Below, piece by piece: positions 1 through 8,485 of a stretch of 62,021 bases of DNA. The notes below the pieces were generated by a model. That model did not search any database, was not told where the DNA came from, and saw only the letters and a program-made list of their open reading frames with translations. Position 1 is the first letter of the stretch; the number at the start of each line of letters is the position of its first letter. Made by a program: the position numbers and the translations under genes. The stretch is from Phenylobacterium sp. (GTDB taxonomy: Bacteria; Pseudomonadota; Alphaproteobacteria; Caulobacterales; Caulobacteraceae). Location: NCBI RefSeq assembly GCF_013822795.1, contig NZ_PNLB01000026.1, positions 1-62,021 of the forward strand, given 5' to 3'.

Positions 1-1032
1 GTCGCCGCCGGTCTGGTAGTTGTACTGCTGGAAGCCGCCGATGTACTTCAGGCTCGCCCAGCCCAGATCGTAGGTGATCGAGGTCGTGAACAGGTGGTTG
101 CCGCGCAGCTGGCCATAGCCGTCGCGGTTGGTCGATTGCTTGTACGGGTCGGCGACGCCCGGGTTGGCGGTCGTCATGCCGAACTGGCCGTTCGGCACCA
201 GGCCGCCGATCGGCTGGAACGGGCGGGTGGTGTCGTAGGGCGTGATCTGGTTGGCGAGGCGGTCGCCGACGCCGGTCGAGTCATCCCAGTTCGAGCGCGA
301 GTAGCGGGCCCAGACATCCAGGTTGTCGCCCAGTTCGGCCTCGGCCTGGATTTCGAAGTAGGTGCGCTTGATGGTGGCGCCGTCGTTGGCCCCGCCGATG
401 TTCTCGATGAAGCCTTCGCGCTGCCAATCCTGGCTGCCGCCGATCTTGAAGCGCAGGTTGTCGGCGACCGGGATCGAGACGACGCCTTCGATCTTGGTGC
501 GGTCGAAGTTGCCGTAGCCGGCGCGGATTTCGCCGCCGAACTCATGCGACGGGCGCTTGGAGATGGTGTTCAGCGCCCCGCCCATGGCGTTGCGGCCGTA
601 CAGCGTGCCCTGGGGGCCGCGGAGGATTTCGGTGCGCTCGACGAACAGCGAGCTCTTGAACAGTTCCGAGGACGAGGCCGAGTAGAAGCCGTCGGTGTAG
701 GCCGCCACGCCCGGGTCGTTGCCGATGTAGAAGGTGTTGCGGCCAGCCCCGCGCAGCGAGACGCGGTCGGTGCCCGAATAGTTCATGCCGGGGGTGAAGT
801 TCACGAAGTCCTGGATGCCGGTCATGCCGCGGATGTCGCGCTGCTCGGACGTGTAGGCCGAGACGGCCACCGGCACGTCTTGTAGCGCCTGTTCGCGCTT
901 CTCGGCCGTGACGACCAGTTCCTCGATCTGGAATTCTTCCTGGGCGAAGGCCGGCGCCGAAATTGCCGAAAGCGTCAGAACTGAAGCGCTCAGGGCCAGC
1001 ATGGTCCGCAGACGCGGGGCGTTGGTAGCCAT
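1..1032 (-). CDS. TonB-dependent receptor, N-terminal 344 residues (cut by window edge)
   Basis: Outer-membrane receptor of the TonB-dependent family, importing a siderophore or other scarce nutrient with energy from TonB. The start is ATG at 1032, preceded by GGGAGGA at good spacing, and the frame stays open to base 1, so the C-terminal barrel is outside the window. A Sec signal peptide ending in APAFAQ comes first, then the TonB box-like stretch IEELVVTAEKREQ, and a plug domain with the typical RGPQGTLYGRNAMGGALN segment. The plug type matches the iron/siderophore-like receptors that also include its neighbour at 1427-4261. The ligand cannot be told from sequence. A similar receptor in tandem suggests duplication or a shared nutrient niche. 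Confidence 0.93.
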   Translation of the reverse strand, partial: MATNAPRLRTMLALSASVLTLSAISAPAFAQEEFQIEELVVTAEKREQALQDVPVAVSAYTSEQRDIRGMTGIQDFVNFTPGMNYSGTDRVSLRGAGRNTFYIGNDPGVAAYTDGFYSASSSELFKSSLFVERTEILRGPQGTLYGRNAMGGALNTISKRPSHEFGGEIRAGYGNFDRTKIEGVVSIPVADNLRFKIGGSQDWQREGFIENIGGANDGATIKRTYFEIQAEAELGDNLDVWARYSRSNWDDSTGVGDRLANQITPYDTTRPFQPIGGLVPNGQFGMTTANPGVADPYKQSTNRDGYGQLRGNHLFTTSITYDLGWASLKYIGGFQQYNYQTGGD

Positions 1033-1194
1033 CAAGTATCCTCCCAGGGCGGAGGGGCGTGGAGCGCCCTCTTCGTATCCGCCCGCATGATGTGCGGTTG
1101 TCCGGCGCGGGGAGGCGCCAGGGCGGGGAACCTCCGCCTGGGCGGTGCGGGCGTCAATGTGACCCGCGATAACTGAACGCGATTCATCTGACCT

Positions 1195-1230
1195 TTTGAA
1201 AGTCTGTGGCCGAAATACCGCGCTTTCAAA
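1195..1230. repeat. Inverted repeat in the gap upstream of the first TonB receptor
   Basis: The 394-base gap 1033-1426 holds no convincing gene. It contains the terminator of the upstream receptor and the promoter region of the receptor starting at 1032. Within it, TTTGAAAG (1195-1202) and CTTTCAAA (1223-1230) form a perfect 8-base inverted repeat with a 20-base spacer. It could be an operator or a leader hairpin. No function is shown. Confidence 0.4.
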
Positions 1231-1362
1231 TCGCGAGTACAAAAATGACCGACGTTTTCTGACGGTTTATGAATCAAAGGAAAACAAGGAGCTCCGGTCC
1301 ATGCGGGAGCCTGCGCGCCGTACCTGAATCGCAAAATGGCGTTCGAATTCTGCGGGCACGCC

Positions 1363-1397
1363 AAAGAAAAAGGCCGCCGTCCCGAGGGGCGGCGGCC
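1363..1397 (-). terminator. Rho-independent terminator of the receptor at 1427-4261
   Basis: Read on the minus strand, a GC-rich hairpin (arms GGCCGCCG and CGGCGGCC, 1372-1397, extended by CCC/GGG) is followed at once by TTTTTCTTT. It lies 30 bases past the stop of the receptor and is a classic intrinsic terminator. Confidence 0.9.
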
Positions 1398-1426
1398 AAG
1401 GCCTTGCGGCTGGGTAGATCAGGTCG

Positions 1427-4261
1427 TCAGAAGCGCTTCTGCAGCGACACGCCGTAGGTGCGCGGCTCGGTGTAGAAGGCGTTGCGGAACAGGCCCGAGG
1501 AGTCGTCGGTCAGGTAGAAGTCGGTGATCGCCTCTTCGTCGGTGGCGTTCTTGACGTAAGCCCCGACCTCCCAGCCGTTGACCGGATTGGTCAGGGTCAG
1601 GGTCAGGTTGACGTTCTGCCAGTCGTCGATCCGGTCCGGCTCGGTGTTGTAGATCCGGGCGAAGGTCTCGGTCTGCTTGTAGTAGTCGCCGCGCGCCGTC
1701 AGCGACCAGTCGTTGCCGAACTCCCAAGTGTACTGGGCGCCCAGCGAGACGGTCCAGTGTGGGGCGTTCGGCAGTTCCCTGCCTTCGAGCGACAGCGGAA
1801 CGCCGTCGCTGACCAGGCCGCCGAAGGCGTTGGTGCCGACCGCCAGCGCGCCGCTGCCGATGTTGGTGCCCGCGCCGGCGGTGGAGGCCGGGGTGCAGAC
1901 GCCGAGCAGGGCGAACGGGTTGTTGAGGGCGTTCGAGATGGTCAGGGCGGTCTGGGCCGCGGCCATGTTGACGACGCAGTTCGACGCCGCGCTCGACTTC
2001 ACCAGCACCAGGTTGGGGTCGCCGCCCGTGCGGTTGAAGGTGTCGATCGACGTGCCGGAGCTGATCTCGGTGTCAAGCCAGCCGATCTGCGCGTTGAGCC
2101 GCAGGCCTTGCAGGGGCTGCCAGACCGACTCGAGTTCGACGCCCTTGATCTTGGCGTCGATGTTCTCGTTGGTCGAGGCGCGGTTGACGATCTTCGAGAC
2201 CTGATAGCCTTCGTAGTCATAGTAGAAGGCCGTGAGGTTCAGGGTCATCGTGCCGTCCAGCACCGTATTCTTGGTGCCGATTTCGTAGGCGTTGATGAAC
2301 TCCGGGTCGAAGGTCGGCGGCCCGCAGATCACGCCCGCCCCGCCGCTGCAGGGCGAGTTGAGGCCCCCGGCCTTGTAGCCGCGCGAGAAGAACGCATAGA
2401 CCAGGGTGTCGTCGGTGAAGTCGAGGTCCGGCTTCCAGTCGAAGCCGATGCGGCCCGTGGTCTCCTTGAACTCGACATGCAGGATGTCGGGCGTGCCTGG
2501 CAGCGGCCCGGCGATGCCCGAGCCCGGAATGCCCAGGTTGACCTGATGGTTTTCGACTTCCTTGTCGTCGACCGTGTAGCGCAGGCCGCCGGTGAACTTC
2601 AGGGTGTCGGTCGCTTGCCAGTAGAGCTCGCCGAAGAAGGCGTGCGAGCGCAGGTCATAGGGGCCGTAGGCGTCGTAGTAGTTACGGCCGACGCGGGTCG
2701 GTTCGTAGTTCGGATCGATCGAAATGCACGGCGCGGCGCCCACGCAGTTGGGATTGCCGGCGGCCAGCAGGTTGTTGATCTGGTAGTAGCCGGTCCCGGT
2801 GTTGAACATCACGTAGTAGTCGCCGGTCGCCTGGTAGCGAACCATGATCCCGCCGACGTTGAAGTTGAACGGGCCGTCATAGGCCGACTGCAGTCGCAGC
2901 TCCTGGCTCCAGCCCTTGGTGTAGGCCGACGAGATGTCGCTGGTCGTGAAGCGGTTGAACGGCTTGTTCTGGGCGTCGTTGATCACGCCCCCGGGGAACA
3001 GCGCGCCGTAGATGGCGGCGTAGCCTGGCACGGCGGCGAAGGCGTTGACCGGGTTCGGGGTCGAGTTGAAGCTCGTGCTCGGGACGTAGCGGTTGTAGTC
3101 CTGGCGCGTGTAGAGGTCGAAGTCCGTGTAAGACGTCAGCCAGGTCAGCCGCAGTTCGTCGGTCACATCCCAGTCGACGTTGAACTGGTAGATGTCGGTC
3201 GTCGATTGATAGATCGGGTCAAAGGTCGACTCGATGTCGCGGACATTGGTCGTCTGCATCTTGCCGGCATAGGCGTCGCCGGTCTGGAAGCCGCCGAGAG
3301 CGCCGAACAGGCCGCCCAGGGTCGCCTGCGAGTTCACCGTTCCCAGTGCGCCGGCCGAGTAGAGCGAGGTCGCCGAGCAGCCCTGGCTGAACAGGCCCCG
3401 CTGGATCTGGCCGATCAGGCCGCCGGCCGCCGCCGAAAAGTCGACCCCGCCGACGTTCGCCGGGCCGACATCCTTGGTGCAGAACTGCTTGCCGATCCGC
3501 GAGCGGTTGTCGTCCTCGTCGAAGTGGTCCCACAGGAAGTAGGCGTGGAAGGTGTCGGTGGGGTTGAACGCCAGGGTCGTGCGCGTGCCGAACAGGTCGC
3601 GGTCGTCGGCGTCGTTGCCGGTCACCAAGTTGTCGCCGAACCCGTCGCGCTTCAGCCACGAGCCCGCGACCCGCAGGGCGAACATGTCGCCCAGCGGCAC
3701 GTTGATCATGCCCCGCAGCTTCATGGTGTTGTAGTTGCCGACCTCGCCGCGGATCATCGCCTCGAACTCGTCGATCGGCTTGGCGGTGATCATGTTGACC
3801 ACACCGCCGGTGGCGTTGCGTCCGTAGAGGGTGCCTTGCGGACCGCGCAGAACTTCGACCCGTTCCACGTCGTAGAATTCGGTCTCGAACAGGTTGTTGG
3901 AGAGCAGCGGCGCGTTGTTCAGGTGGATGCCGGTGCCGGCGTCGCCCGAGCCGGCGACCAGCTTGGAGCCGATGCCGCGGATCTGGAAGTTGTAGCCGGT
4001 GAAGTTCCCCTTGGAGAAGTTCACGTTCGGCACGGCGATGACCAGGTTCGGCCCGCCGTCGATCTTGGCCTTCTCAAGGGTGTCTTGGTTGAACGCCGAC
4101 ACCGCGATCGGCACGTCCTGAAGGGCCTCCTCGCGCTTCTGGGCGGTGACCACCAGTTCCTGAATGACGTTCTGGGACCAGGCCGGGGACGCAACTGAAC
4201 TCAACGCTACAGCAGACGCGCCAACAATCAGCGCGCTCCGCAAATGCAGAGTATTCAACAT
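1427..4261 (-). CDS. TonB-dependent receptor (944 aa)
   Basis: Complete TonB-dependent outer-membrane receptor. ATG at 4261 follows GGGAGGAACC with a 7-base gap. The signal peptide ends near SPAWSQ at residue 29. Next comes a TonB box-like IQELVVTAQKREE, then the plug domain with VEVLRGPQGTLYGRNATGG near residues 135-155, then a beta-barrel finishing in the terminal aromatic LQKRF expected for outer-membrane insertion. Its plug closely resembles that of the partial receptor at 1-1032 and differs from the two receptors at 26669 and 34976, which belong to another plug subgroup (VGSQI/TGSRI-type). The substrate is unknown. It is monocistronic with its own terminator. Confidence 0.95.
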   Translation of the reverse strand: MLNTLHLRSALIVGASAVALSSVASPAWSQNVIQELVVTAQKREEALQDVPIAVSAFNQDTLEKAKIDGGPNLVIAVPNVNFSKGNFTGYNFQIRGIGSKLVAGSGDAGTGIHLNNAPLLSNNLFETEFYDVERVEVLRGPQGTLYGRNATGGVVNMITAKPIDEFEAMIRGEVGNYNTMKLRGMINVPLGDMFALRVAGSWLKRDGFGDNLVTGNDADDRDLFGTRTTLAFNPTDTFHAYFLWDHFDEDDNRSRIGKQFCTKDVGPANVGGVDFSAAAGGLIGQIQRGLFSQGCSATSLYSAGALGTVNSQATLGGLFGALGGFQTGDAYAGKMQTTNVRDIESTFDPIYQSTTDIYQFNVDWDVTDELRLTWLTSYTDFDLYTRQDYNRYVPSTSFNSTPNPVNAFAAVPGYAAIYGALFPGGVINDAQNKPFNRFTTSDISSAYTKGWSQELRLQSAYDGPFNFNVGGIMVRYQATGDYYVMFNTGTGYYQINNLLAAGNPNCVGAAPCISIDPNYEPTRVGRNYYDAYGPYDLRSHAFFGELYWQATDTLKFTGGLRYTVDDKEVENHQVNLGIPGSGIAGPLPGTPDILHVEFKETTGRIGFDWKPDLDFTDDTLVYAFFSRGYKAGGLNSPCSGGAGVICGPPTFDPEFINAYEIGTKNTVLDGTMTLNLTAFYYDYEGYQVSKIVNRASTNENIDAKIKGVELESVWQPLQGLRLNAQIGWLDTEISSGTSIDTFNRTGGDPNLVLVKSSAASNCVVNMAAAQTALTISNALNNPFALLGVCTPASTAGAGTNIGSGALAVGTNAFGGLVSDGVPLSLEGRELPNAPHWTVSLGAQYTWEFGNDWSLTARGDYYKQTETFARIYNTEPDRIDDWQNVNLTLTLTNPVNGWEVGAYVKNATDEEAITDFYLTDDSSGLFRNAFYTEPRTYGVSLQKRF

Positions 4262-4461
4262 TCCAGGTTCCTCCCAAGACGCCCACGGCTCTCTACAAAC
4301 CGGCCTGGTGCGTCACCTTTCGCCGCACGGAGATTTGTCCTGGGTTGGCGGCCACACCCGCGACAAGGCAAAGGCTCGCGCTCAGTTGTGGAGTCTGTCA
4401 ACGTGACGATGTTAAGTTATCGGTGATCAGGTCGAAACTAACCAAGGTCTGTTGCTGAAAT

Positions 4462-4527
4462 GCACAAGCTTCAAATTCTTTCAATTGTAAGTGGTTGGGC
4501 CGGTCTATCTTAAGGTGAAGCTTGTGC
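4462..4527. repeat. 11-base perfect inverted repeat between receptor and queC
   Basis: The 402-base gap 4262-4663 separates the divergent receptor and queC and carries no supported gene. GCACAAGCTTC (4462-4472) and its exact complement GAAGCTTGTGC (4517-4527) flank a 44-base AT-richer stretch. Each arm also holds AAGCTT, itself a palindrome. It may be a pair of protein binding half-sites or an RNA hairpin in a leader. Nothing resembling a preQ1 riboswitch was recognised here. Confidence 0.5.
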
Positions 4528-4663
4528 AGGTGCGGTATTCGTCGTGCTGCATGTGCGAGGTCGTTGTTTCTGCGAGTGTTTTAGATTCAGCGGTATGGCG
4601 GTCGGCGCGGCGCGGCGACGCGCCGGGCTTCCGATTTGCGCCGCGCGCGCGCATATGGGGCCG

Positions 4664-5395
4664 ATGAGCCAAGCTTCTCCGCAGTCTCGCGCCCTGGTCC
4701 TGTTCTCGGGCGGTCAGGATTCCAGCGTCTGCCTCGCCTGGGCGCTGGCCCGGCACGATCATGTCGAGACCGTTGGTTTCGACTACGGCCAGCGGCACGC
4801 GGTGGAAATGGAACAGCGTTCTGTGGTTCGCGGGGCGATCCGCGCGCGGTTTCCGCAATGGGCCGATCGGCTCGGCGAGGATCACGTTCTCGACCTGACC
4901 GGCTTCGGGGCCGTCGGCGACACCGCGATGACGACGGAGCGAGCGTTCGAGATCACCGAGAAGGGGCTGCCCAACACCTATGTGCCGGGCCGCAACCTCG
5001 TGTTTCTGACCTATGCGGCCGCCCTGGCCGATCGCCGGAAACTGAAATTTCTAGTGGGCGGGATGTGCGAGACGGACTTCTCCGGCTATCCGGACTGTCG
5101 CCGCGAGACGCTCGACGCCCTGGAGCGGGCGCTGAACCTCGGCATGGCCCAGGATTTTGTCGTCGAGACGCCGCTGATGTGGCTGACCAAGGCGCAGACC
5201 TGGGCGCTGGCCAAGGGGCTCGGCGGCGAGGACCTGGTCGACGTGATCGTCCGTGACAGCCACACCTGTTACCGGGGAACCCGCGGGGCGCTGCACGATT
5301 GGGGGCATGGCTGCGGTGATTGTCCGGCCTGCGACCTGCGCGCCAGGGGCTGGGCCGAATGGGTCGAAGGCGGCCGCGCGGAACTGACGTCATGA
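4664..5395 (+). CDS. queC: 7-cyano-7-deazaguanine synthase QueC
   Basis: QueC converts 7-carboxy-7-deazaguanine and ammonia to preQ0 with ATP, in the cytoplasm, on the pathway to queuosine in tRNA. The N-terminal PP-loop SGGQDSS (residues 15-21) binds ATP, and four cysteines near the C-terminus (about C202, C217, C220, C223) form the zinc site. I chose ATG 4664, giving 243 aa, near the usual family length; the frame is open further upstream to 4544, but those residues do not look like QueC. The stop overlaps the start of queE (ATGA), so the two are translationally coupled. Confidence 0.96.
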   Translation: MSQASPQSRALVLFSGGQDSSVCLAWALARHDHVETVGFDYGQRHAVEMEQRSVVRGAIRARFPQWADRLGEDHVLDLTGFGAVGDTAMTTERAFEITEKGLPNTYVPGRNLVFLTYAAALADRRKLKFLVGGMCETDFSGYPDCRRETLDALERALNLGMAQDFVVETPLMWLTKAQTWALAKGLGGEDLVDVIVRDSHTCYRGTRGALHDWGHGCGDCPACDLRARGWAEWVEGGRAELTS

Positions 5396-6024
5396 GCTAC
5401 GCCGTCAAAGAGATCTTCCTGACCCTCCAGGGCGAGGGCGGCCAGGCCGGTCAGCCGGCGGTGTTTTGCCGCTTTGCGGGATGCAACCTCTGGTCGGGGC
5501 GCGAAGAAGACCGCACCAAGGCCGTCTGCACCTTCTGCGACACCGACTTCGTCGGCATGGACGGGGAGGGCGGCGGCCGCTTCGCCGGTCCCGAGGACCT
5601 CGCCGCGGCGGTCGAGGCGGCCTGGACCGGCGGTCCAGATCATCGCCTGGTGGTCTGCACCGGCGGCGAGCCTCTGTTGCAGGTCGACGCCCCGCTGATC
5701 GCCGCGTTGCACGCGCGCGGCTTCCGCATCGCCCTGGAGACCAACGGCACCTTGCCGGTTCCCGAAGGGGTCGATTGGATCTGCGTCAGTCCCAAGGCCG
5801 ACGCCGAGGTCGTGCAGACCCGCGGTCAGGAACTGAAGCTGGTCTTTCCGCAGGCGTTGGCCGATCCGTCGCGCTTCGAGCACATGGATTTCGAGCGTTT
5901 TCTGCTGCAGCCGATGGATGGCCCGGCACGCGTCGAAAACACCCAGGCGGCGATCGCCTATTGCCTTGCGCACCCCCGGTGGCGTTTAAGCGTCCAAACT
6001 CACAAGTATCTCGGCATTCCGTGA
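5392..6024 (+). CDS. queE: 7-carboxy-7-deazaguanine synthase QueE (radical SAM)
   Basis: QueE is a radical SAM enzyme that rearranges 6-carboxy-tetrahydropterin to 7-carboxy-7-deazaguanine. The 210-residue protein has the QueE-type cluster motif C-x14-C-x2-C (AGC...VCTFCDTDF, about residues 30-50) and the substrate and SAM-binding stretch CTGGEPLLQ near residue 90. The N-terminus YAVKEIFLTLQGEG is diagnostic. Its ATG overlaps the queC stop by 4 bases, and queD follows after 41 bases, so the three genes form one operon supplying preQ0. Confidence 0.96.
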   Translation: MSYAVKEIFLTLQGEGGQAGQPAVFCRFAGCNLWSGREEDRTKAVCTFCDTDFVGMDGEGGGRFAGPEDLAAAVEAAWTGGPDHRLVVCTGGEPLLQVDAPLIAALHARGFRIALETNGTLPVPEGVDWICVSPKADAEVVQTRGQELKLVFPQALADPSRFEHMDFERFLLQPMDGPARVENTQAAIAYCLAHPRWRLSVQTHKYLGIP

Positions 6025-6065
6025 CACGCGCACAAGCGCGGCCGGGCGCCTTCAGACCCTCCCAG

Positions 6066-6446
6066 ATGACCCAACCGATTTTCGAGATCACCAAGGCCGC
6101 GACCTTCGACGCGGCGCACTACTTCGCCGAAGGGCCCGAGCACCGGCCCTATCGGAATCTGCATGGCCACTCGTTCAAGGTCGAGGCGACCGTCCGCGGC
6201 GCGCCGCAGGAGCCGGTGGGCTGGGTCGTAGATCTCGCCGATCTCGACGCCGAGCTGAAGGCTGTCGCCGCCGAACTCGACCATGGGTTGCTCAACGAGA
6301 AGCCGGGCCTCGAACGCCCGACCCTCGAGCACATCTGCCTCTATTTCGCCGAACGCCTGCAGCCCAAGTTCCCGGGCTTGTCGCGCATCGTGGTCTCGCG
6401 CCCGACCATCGGCGAGAGCTGCGCTATGGCGGTTGCGGCCGCCTGA
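6066..6446 (+). CDS. queD: 6-carboxytetrahydropterin synthase-like protein QueD, catalytic Cys position occupied by Tyr
   Basis: QueD-type member of the 6-pyruvoyltetrahydropterin synthase fold, making carboxytetrahydropterin from dihydroneopterin triphosphate for QueE. The zinc ligands are visible: H18 (FDAAHYF) and H33/H35 (LHGHSF). It is 126 aa, normal for the family. Oddly, the residue four before the HGH pair, a catalytic Cys in E. coli QueD, is Tyr29 here. The only cysteines lie later, in EHICLYF and GESCAMAV. The operon position after queC-queE still argues for the QueD role. The stop lies 6 bases from the stop of the convergent oxidoreductase. Confidence 0.88.
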   Translation: MTQPIFEITKAATFDAAHYFAEGPEHRPYRNLHGHSFKVEATVRGAPQEPVGWVVDLADLDAELKAVAAELDHGLLNEKPGLERPTLEHICLYFAERLQPKFPGLSRIVVSRPTIGESCAMAVAAA

Positions 6447-6452
6447 CCCGGC

Positions 6453-7433
6453 TCAGAGGTCTGCGACCTCGAGCACTGTCTTGCCGACCCCTTGGCCGGT
6501 CAGCGCGAACTCCAGCGCCAGGGCGAACTGGTCGAGGGCAAAGCCGCGTCCAAGCGGCGGGGCCAAGCGCCCGTCGCCGGCCCAGACCAGCAACTGGTCC
6601 AGGTGCGCCCGGGCGCGGTCCGGCTCCAACAGCATGAACTGACGCACATCGACCCCGACCAGGGCCGCGCCCTTCATCAGGGTCAGGTTGGCCGGCAGGG
6701 CGGGGATCGGACCGCCGACGAAACCCAGCACCAGATGGCGTCCGCGCCAGTTCAGCGACCGAAACGCCGGCTCGAACAGCGGGCCGCAGACCGGATCGAA
6801 CACGACGTCCGGCCCGCGGCCGCCGCCGGCGGCCTTCAGCCGCTCGCGCCAGCCTTCCGGCGCGGTGTCCAGCACCTCGTCGGCGCCGAGCGCGCGGCAG
6901 AAGTCGCGCTTTTCTTCGCTGGAGGCCGCGGCGATCACCCGGGCGCCCAGCAGCTTGGCGACCTGCAGCCCCGCCGCGCCCAGCCCGCCGGCCGCGCCGA
7001 GCACCAGCACGCTCTCGCCCGCGGCAAGGTTCGCCCGATCGGTCAGGGCGTGCAGGGCGGTGACGTAGTTGATGTGGAAGCCGGCGGCCTGCGCGAACGC
7101 CAGGCGTTCGGGGATCGCTCGCACCGTGGCCGCGGGCGCCAGGGCCTGTTGGGCGAACCCGCCGCGGACACTGGCCATGACCCGGTCGCCGGGCGCCAGG
7201 TGCTCGACGCCGGGGCCGACCTTGGCCACGCGGCCTGCCGCTTCCTGGCCGGGGGTGTGCGGCAGCGGCGGTTTGACCTGATAGCGGCCGAGCGCCACCA
7301 GCGCGTCGACATAGCCGACTCCGCAGGCGGCGACGTCGATCAGCACCTCGCCCGGACCGGGCTCCGGCGGGGCGGCCTCGATGATCCGATAGTCGTCGAT
7401 CGACGACAGCGTGGTCGCCTGAACCATACGCAT
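6453..7433 (-). CDS. Zinc-independent MDR-family NADPH:quinone oxidoreductase-like protein
   Basis: Medium-chain dehydrogenase/reductase of 326 aa in the quinone oxidoreductase branch. The N-terminal GroES-like fold carries TPGQEAAGRV and PGDRVMA, and the Rossmann motif VLGAAGGLGAAGLQVAK lies near residues 145-165. The zinc-binding cysteines of alcohol dehydrogenases are absent, as expected for quinone or enoyl reductases. ATG 7433 has AAGGGAGG upstream. The likely reaction is NAD(P)H-dependent reduction of a quinone or conjugated carbonyl. The substrate is not predictable and the gene appears to stand alone. Confidence 0.88.
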   Translation of the reverse strand: MRMVQATTLSSIDDYRIIEAAPPEPGPGEVLIDVAACGVGYVDALVALGRYQVKPPLPHTPGQEAAGRVAKVGPGVEHLAPGDRVMASVRGGFAQQALAPAATVRAIPERLAFAQAAGFHINYVTALHALTDRANLAAGESVLVLGAAGGLGAAGLQVAKLLGARVIAAASSEEKRDFCRALGADEVLDTAPEGWRERLKAAGGGRGPDVVFDPVCGPLFEPAFRSLNWRGRHLVLGFVGGPIPALPANLTLMKGAALVGVDVRQFMLLEPDRARAHLDQLLVWAGDGRLAPPLGRGFALDQFALALEFALTGQGVGKTVLEVADL

Positions 7434-7490
7434 GGGCGCCTCCCTTGAGCGTCGATCCTGAGGTCGCTGACGCCGGGGCAGTCCAGGGCG

Positions 7491-7709
7491 CTACTTGCGC
7501 TTGGCGTCCTTCTCGTCGTCGTCGCCGCCGGGGATGATCGCGTCGGCGGCCATGCCCACGCCCTTGGCGGTGACGCCGACGGCTGCGCCGGTCACTCCGA
7601 CAGCGGTTCCGACCACCGCGCCGGTGGCGGCGACCGCCAGGCAGCCCGACAGCGTCAGGGCCGCGCCCGCCAGCAGCGACAGCTGGGCGAGAAGGCGAAG
7701 GGCGGGCAT
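7491..7709 (-). CDS. Small predicted lipoprotein (72 aa)
   Basis: Short protein with an N-terminal hydrophobic segment ending in the lipobox LSGC (Cys near residue 23), so it is probably an exported lipoprotein. The mature part is rich in Gly, Ala and Val with repeating GxAVG-like steps, followed by an acidic-basic tail GGDDDEKDAKRK. This glycine-zipper-like pattern suggests membrane association. No enzymatic motif is visible. I do not recognise a named family. Confidence 0.75.
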   Translation of the reverse strand: MPALRLLAQLSLLAGAALTLSGCLAVAATGAVVGTAVGVTGAAVGVTAKGVGMAADAIIPGGDDDEKDAKRK

Positions 7710-7775
7710 ACAGGGGTACTCCGACAGGGACGATCCCTGCCTAGCGGCCGAAGATCACCAAATGGTGGCGAACGC

Positions 7776-7844
7776 TAGAGCATTTTCCGCCGAAGTGGCC
7801 GCCGGTTCGGCGCAGAAAATGCTCCAAATTCAAAAGGTCTAGAG
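7776..7844. repeat. Alphaproteobacterial dispersed palindromic element
   Basis: GAGCATTTTC (7778-7787) and GAAAATGCTC (7815-7824) flank a core containing CGAAGTGG and CCGGTTCGG, followed by AATTCAAAAGGTCTAGAGC. This organisation matches, from memory, a palindromic intergenic repeat common in Rhizobiales and Caulobacterales chromosomes. It sits between the small lipoprotein and the response regulator. Its tail supplies the response regulator's stop codon (7839-7841) and its last residues. Confidence 0.8.
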
Positions 7845-8399
7845 CTCGAGCGCGCGGACGTTGCGGTGGTCGCCTGTGCGCCGCCAGGGGCCCTCATGGC
7901 TCGGATCGTTCCGCCGACGGCGGTCGGGGCCGAAGTAGTCGTCGGTGCGAATGAACGGGCGGGCGTGGTCGACCACCTGGGCCAACCGCTCGATGACGCC
8001 GCGTGCGGTGATCGGCTTGCCCATGAACTCGTTGACGCCGGCGTCGCGCGCTTCCTGCAGCCGCTTCATCGTCGCATGGCCGGTGATCATGATCACCGGG
8101 AGCATCGGGCCGGGACTGTCCGGGCCCGTCCGCAGCGAACGCACGAACTCGATGCCGTTCATCGGCTCCATCGCTAGGTCGGTCAGGATGATGTCGACGG
8201 CGTGGTTGCGAAGAGCCGCCAGGCCCTCGACGCCGTCGTTCGCTTCAAAGGTCTGGGTGATGCCGAGCGCCCGCAGAATCTGCGCCAGCAGCAGGCGCGT
8301 GTGCTTGTTGTCGTCGACGATCAGGACCTTGAGGCGATCGAGGCGCACGTTCACCGCGCTGACTGTGGAGCCGAATCGCGACGATGCATTCCGCGACAA
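7839..8399 (-). CDS. Single-domain response regulator (receiver protein) with basic C-terminal tail
   Basis: CheY-like receiver domain with the acidic pocket VDD, the phosphoacceptor Asp in ILTDLAMEP, a Thr in MITGHAT and the Lys in FMGKPI. There is no DNA-binding output domain. The C-terminal 45 residues contain FIRTDDYFGPDRRRR, a tail I associate with similar receiver proteins of this group. The start is uncertain: TTG 8399 gives 186 aa, whereas GTG 8354 gives 171 aa starting directly before RLDRLKVLIVDDN and may be the true one. Neither has a good ribosome binding site. The partner kinase is not in the window. Confidence 0.88.
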   Translation of the reverse strand: MSRNASSRFGSTVSAVNVRLDRLKVLIVDDNKHTRLLLAQILRALGITQTFEANDGVEGLAALRNHAVDIILTDLAMEPMNGIEFVRSLRTGPDSPGPMLPVIMITGHATMKRLQEARDAGVNEFMGKPITARGVIERLAQVVDHARPFIRTDDYFGPDRRRRNDPSHEGPWRRTGDHRNVRALEL

Positions 8400-8485
8400 C
8401 AGCTGATTAGCTGCGCGAAAGTTGCACGGTCAATGTCATAAAACAGCGATTCGTGAGTGTCGAAATTTCGGCGCCCGCAGCGGGG

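Noticed and set aside
1757..4198. 813-codon plus-strand frame opposite the TonB receptor
   Set aside because: Antisense shadow with biased composition and no motif; the minus-strand receptor is complete with signal peptide, terminator and terminal Phe.
4262..4663. PreQ1 riboswitch upstream of queC
   Set aside because: No compact preQ1 pseudoknot-like segment with an A-rich tail was recognised; the inverted repeat there is much longer-range.
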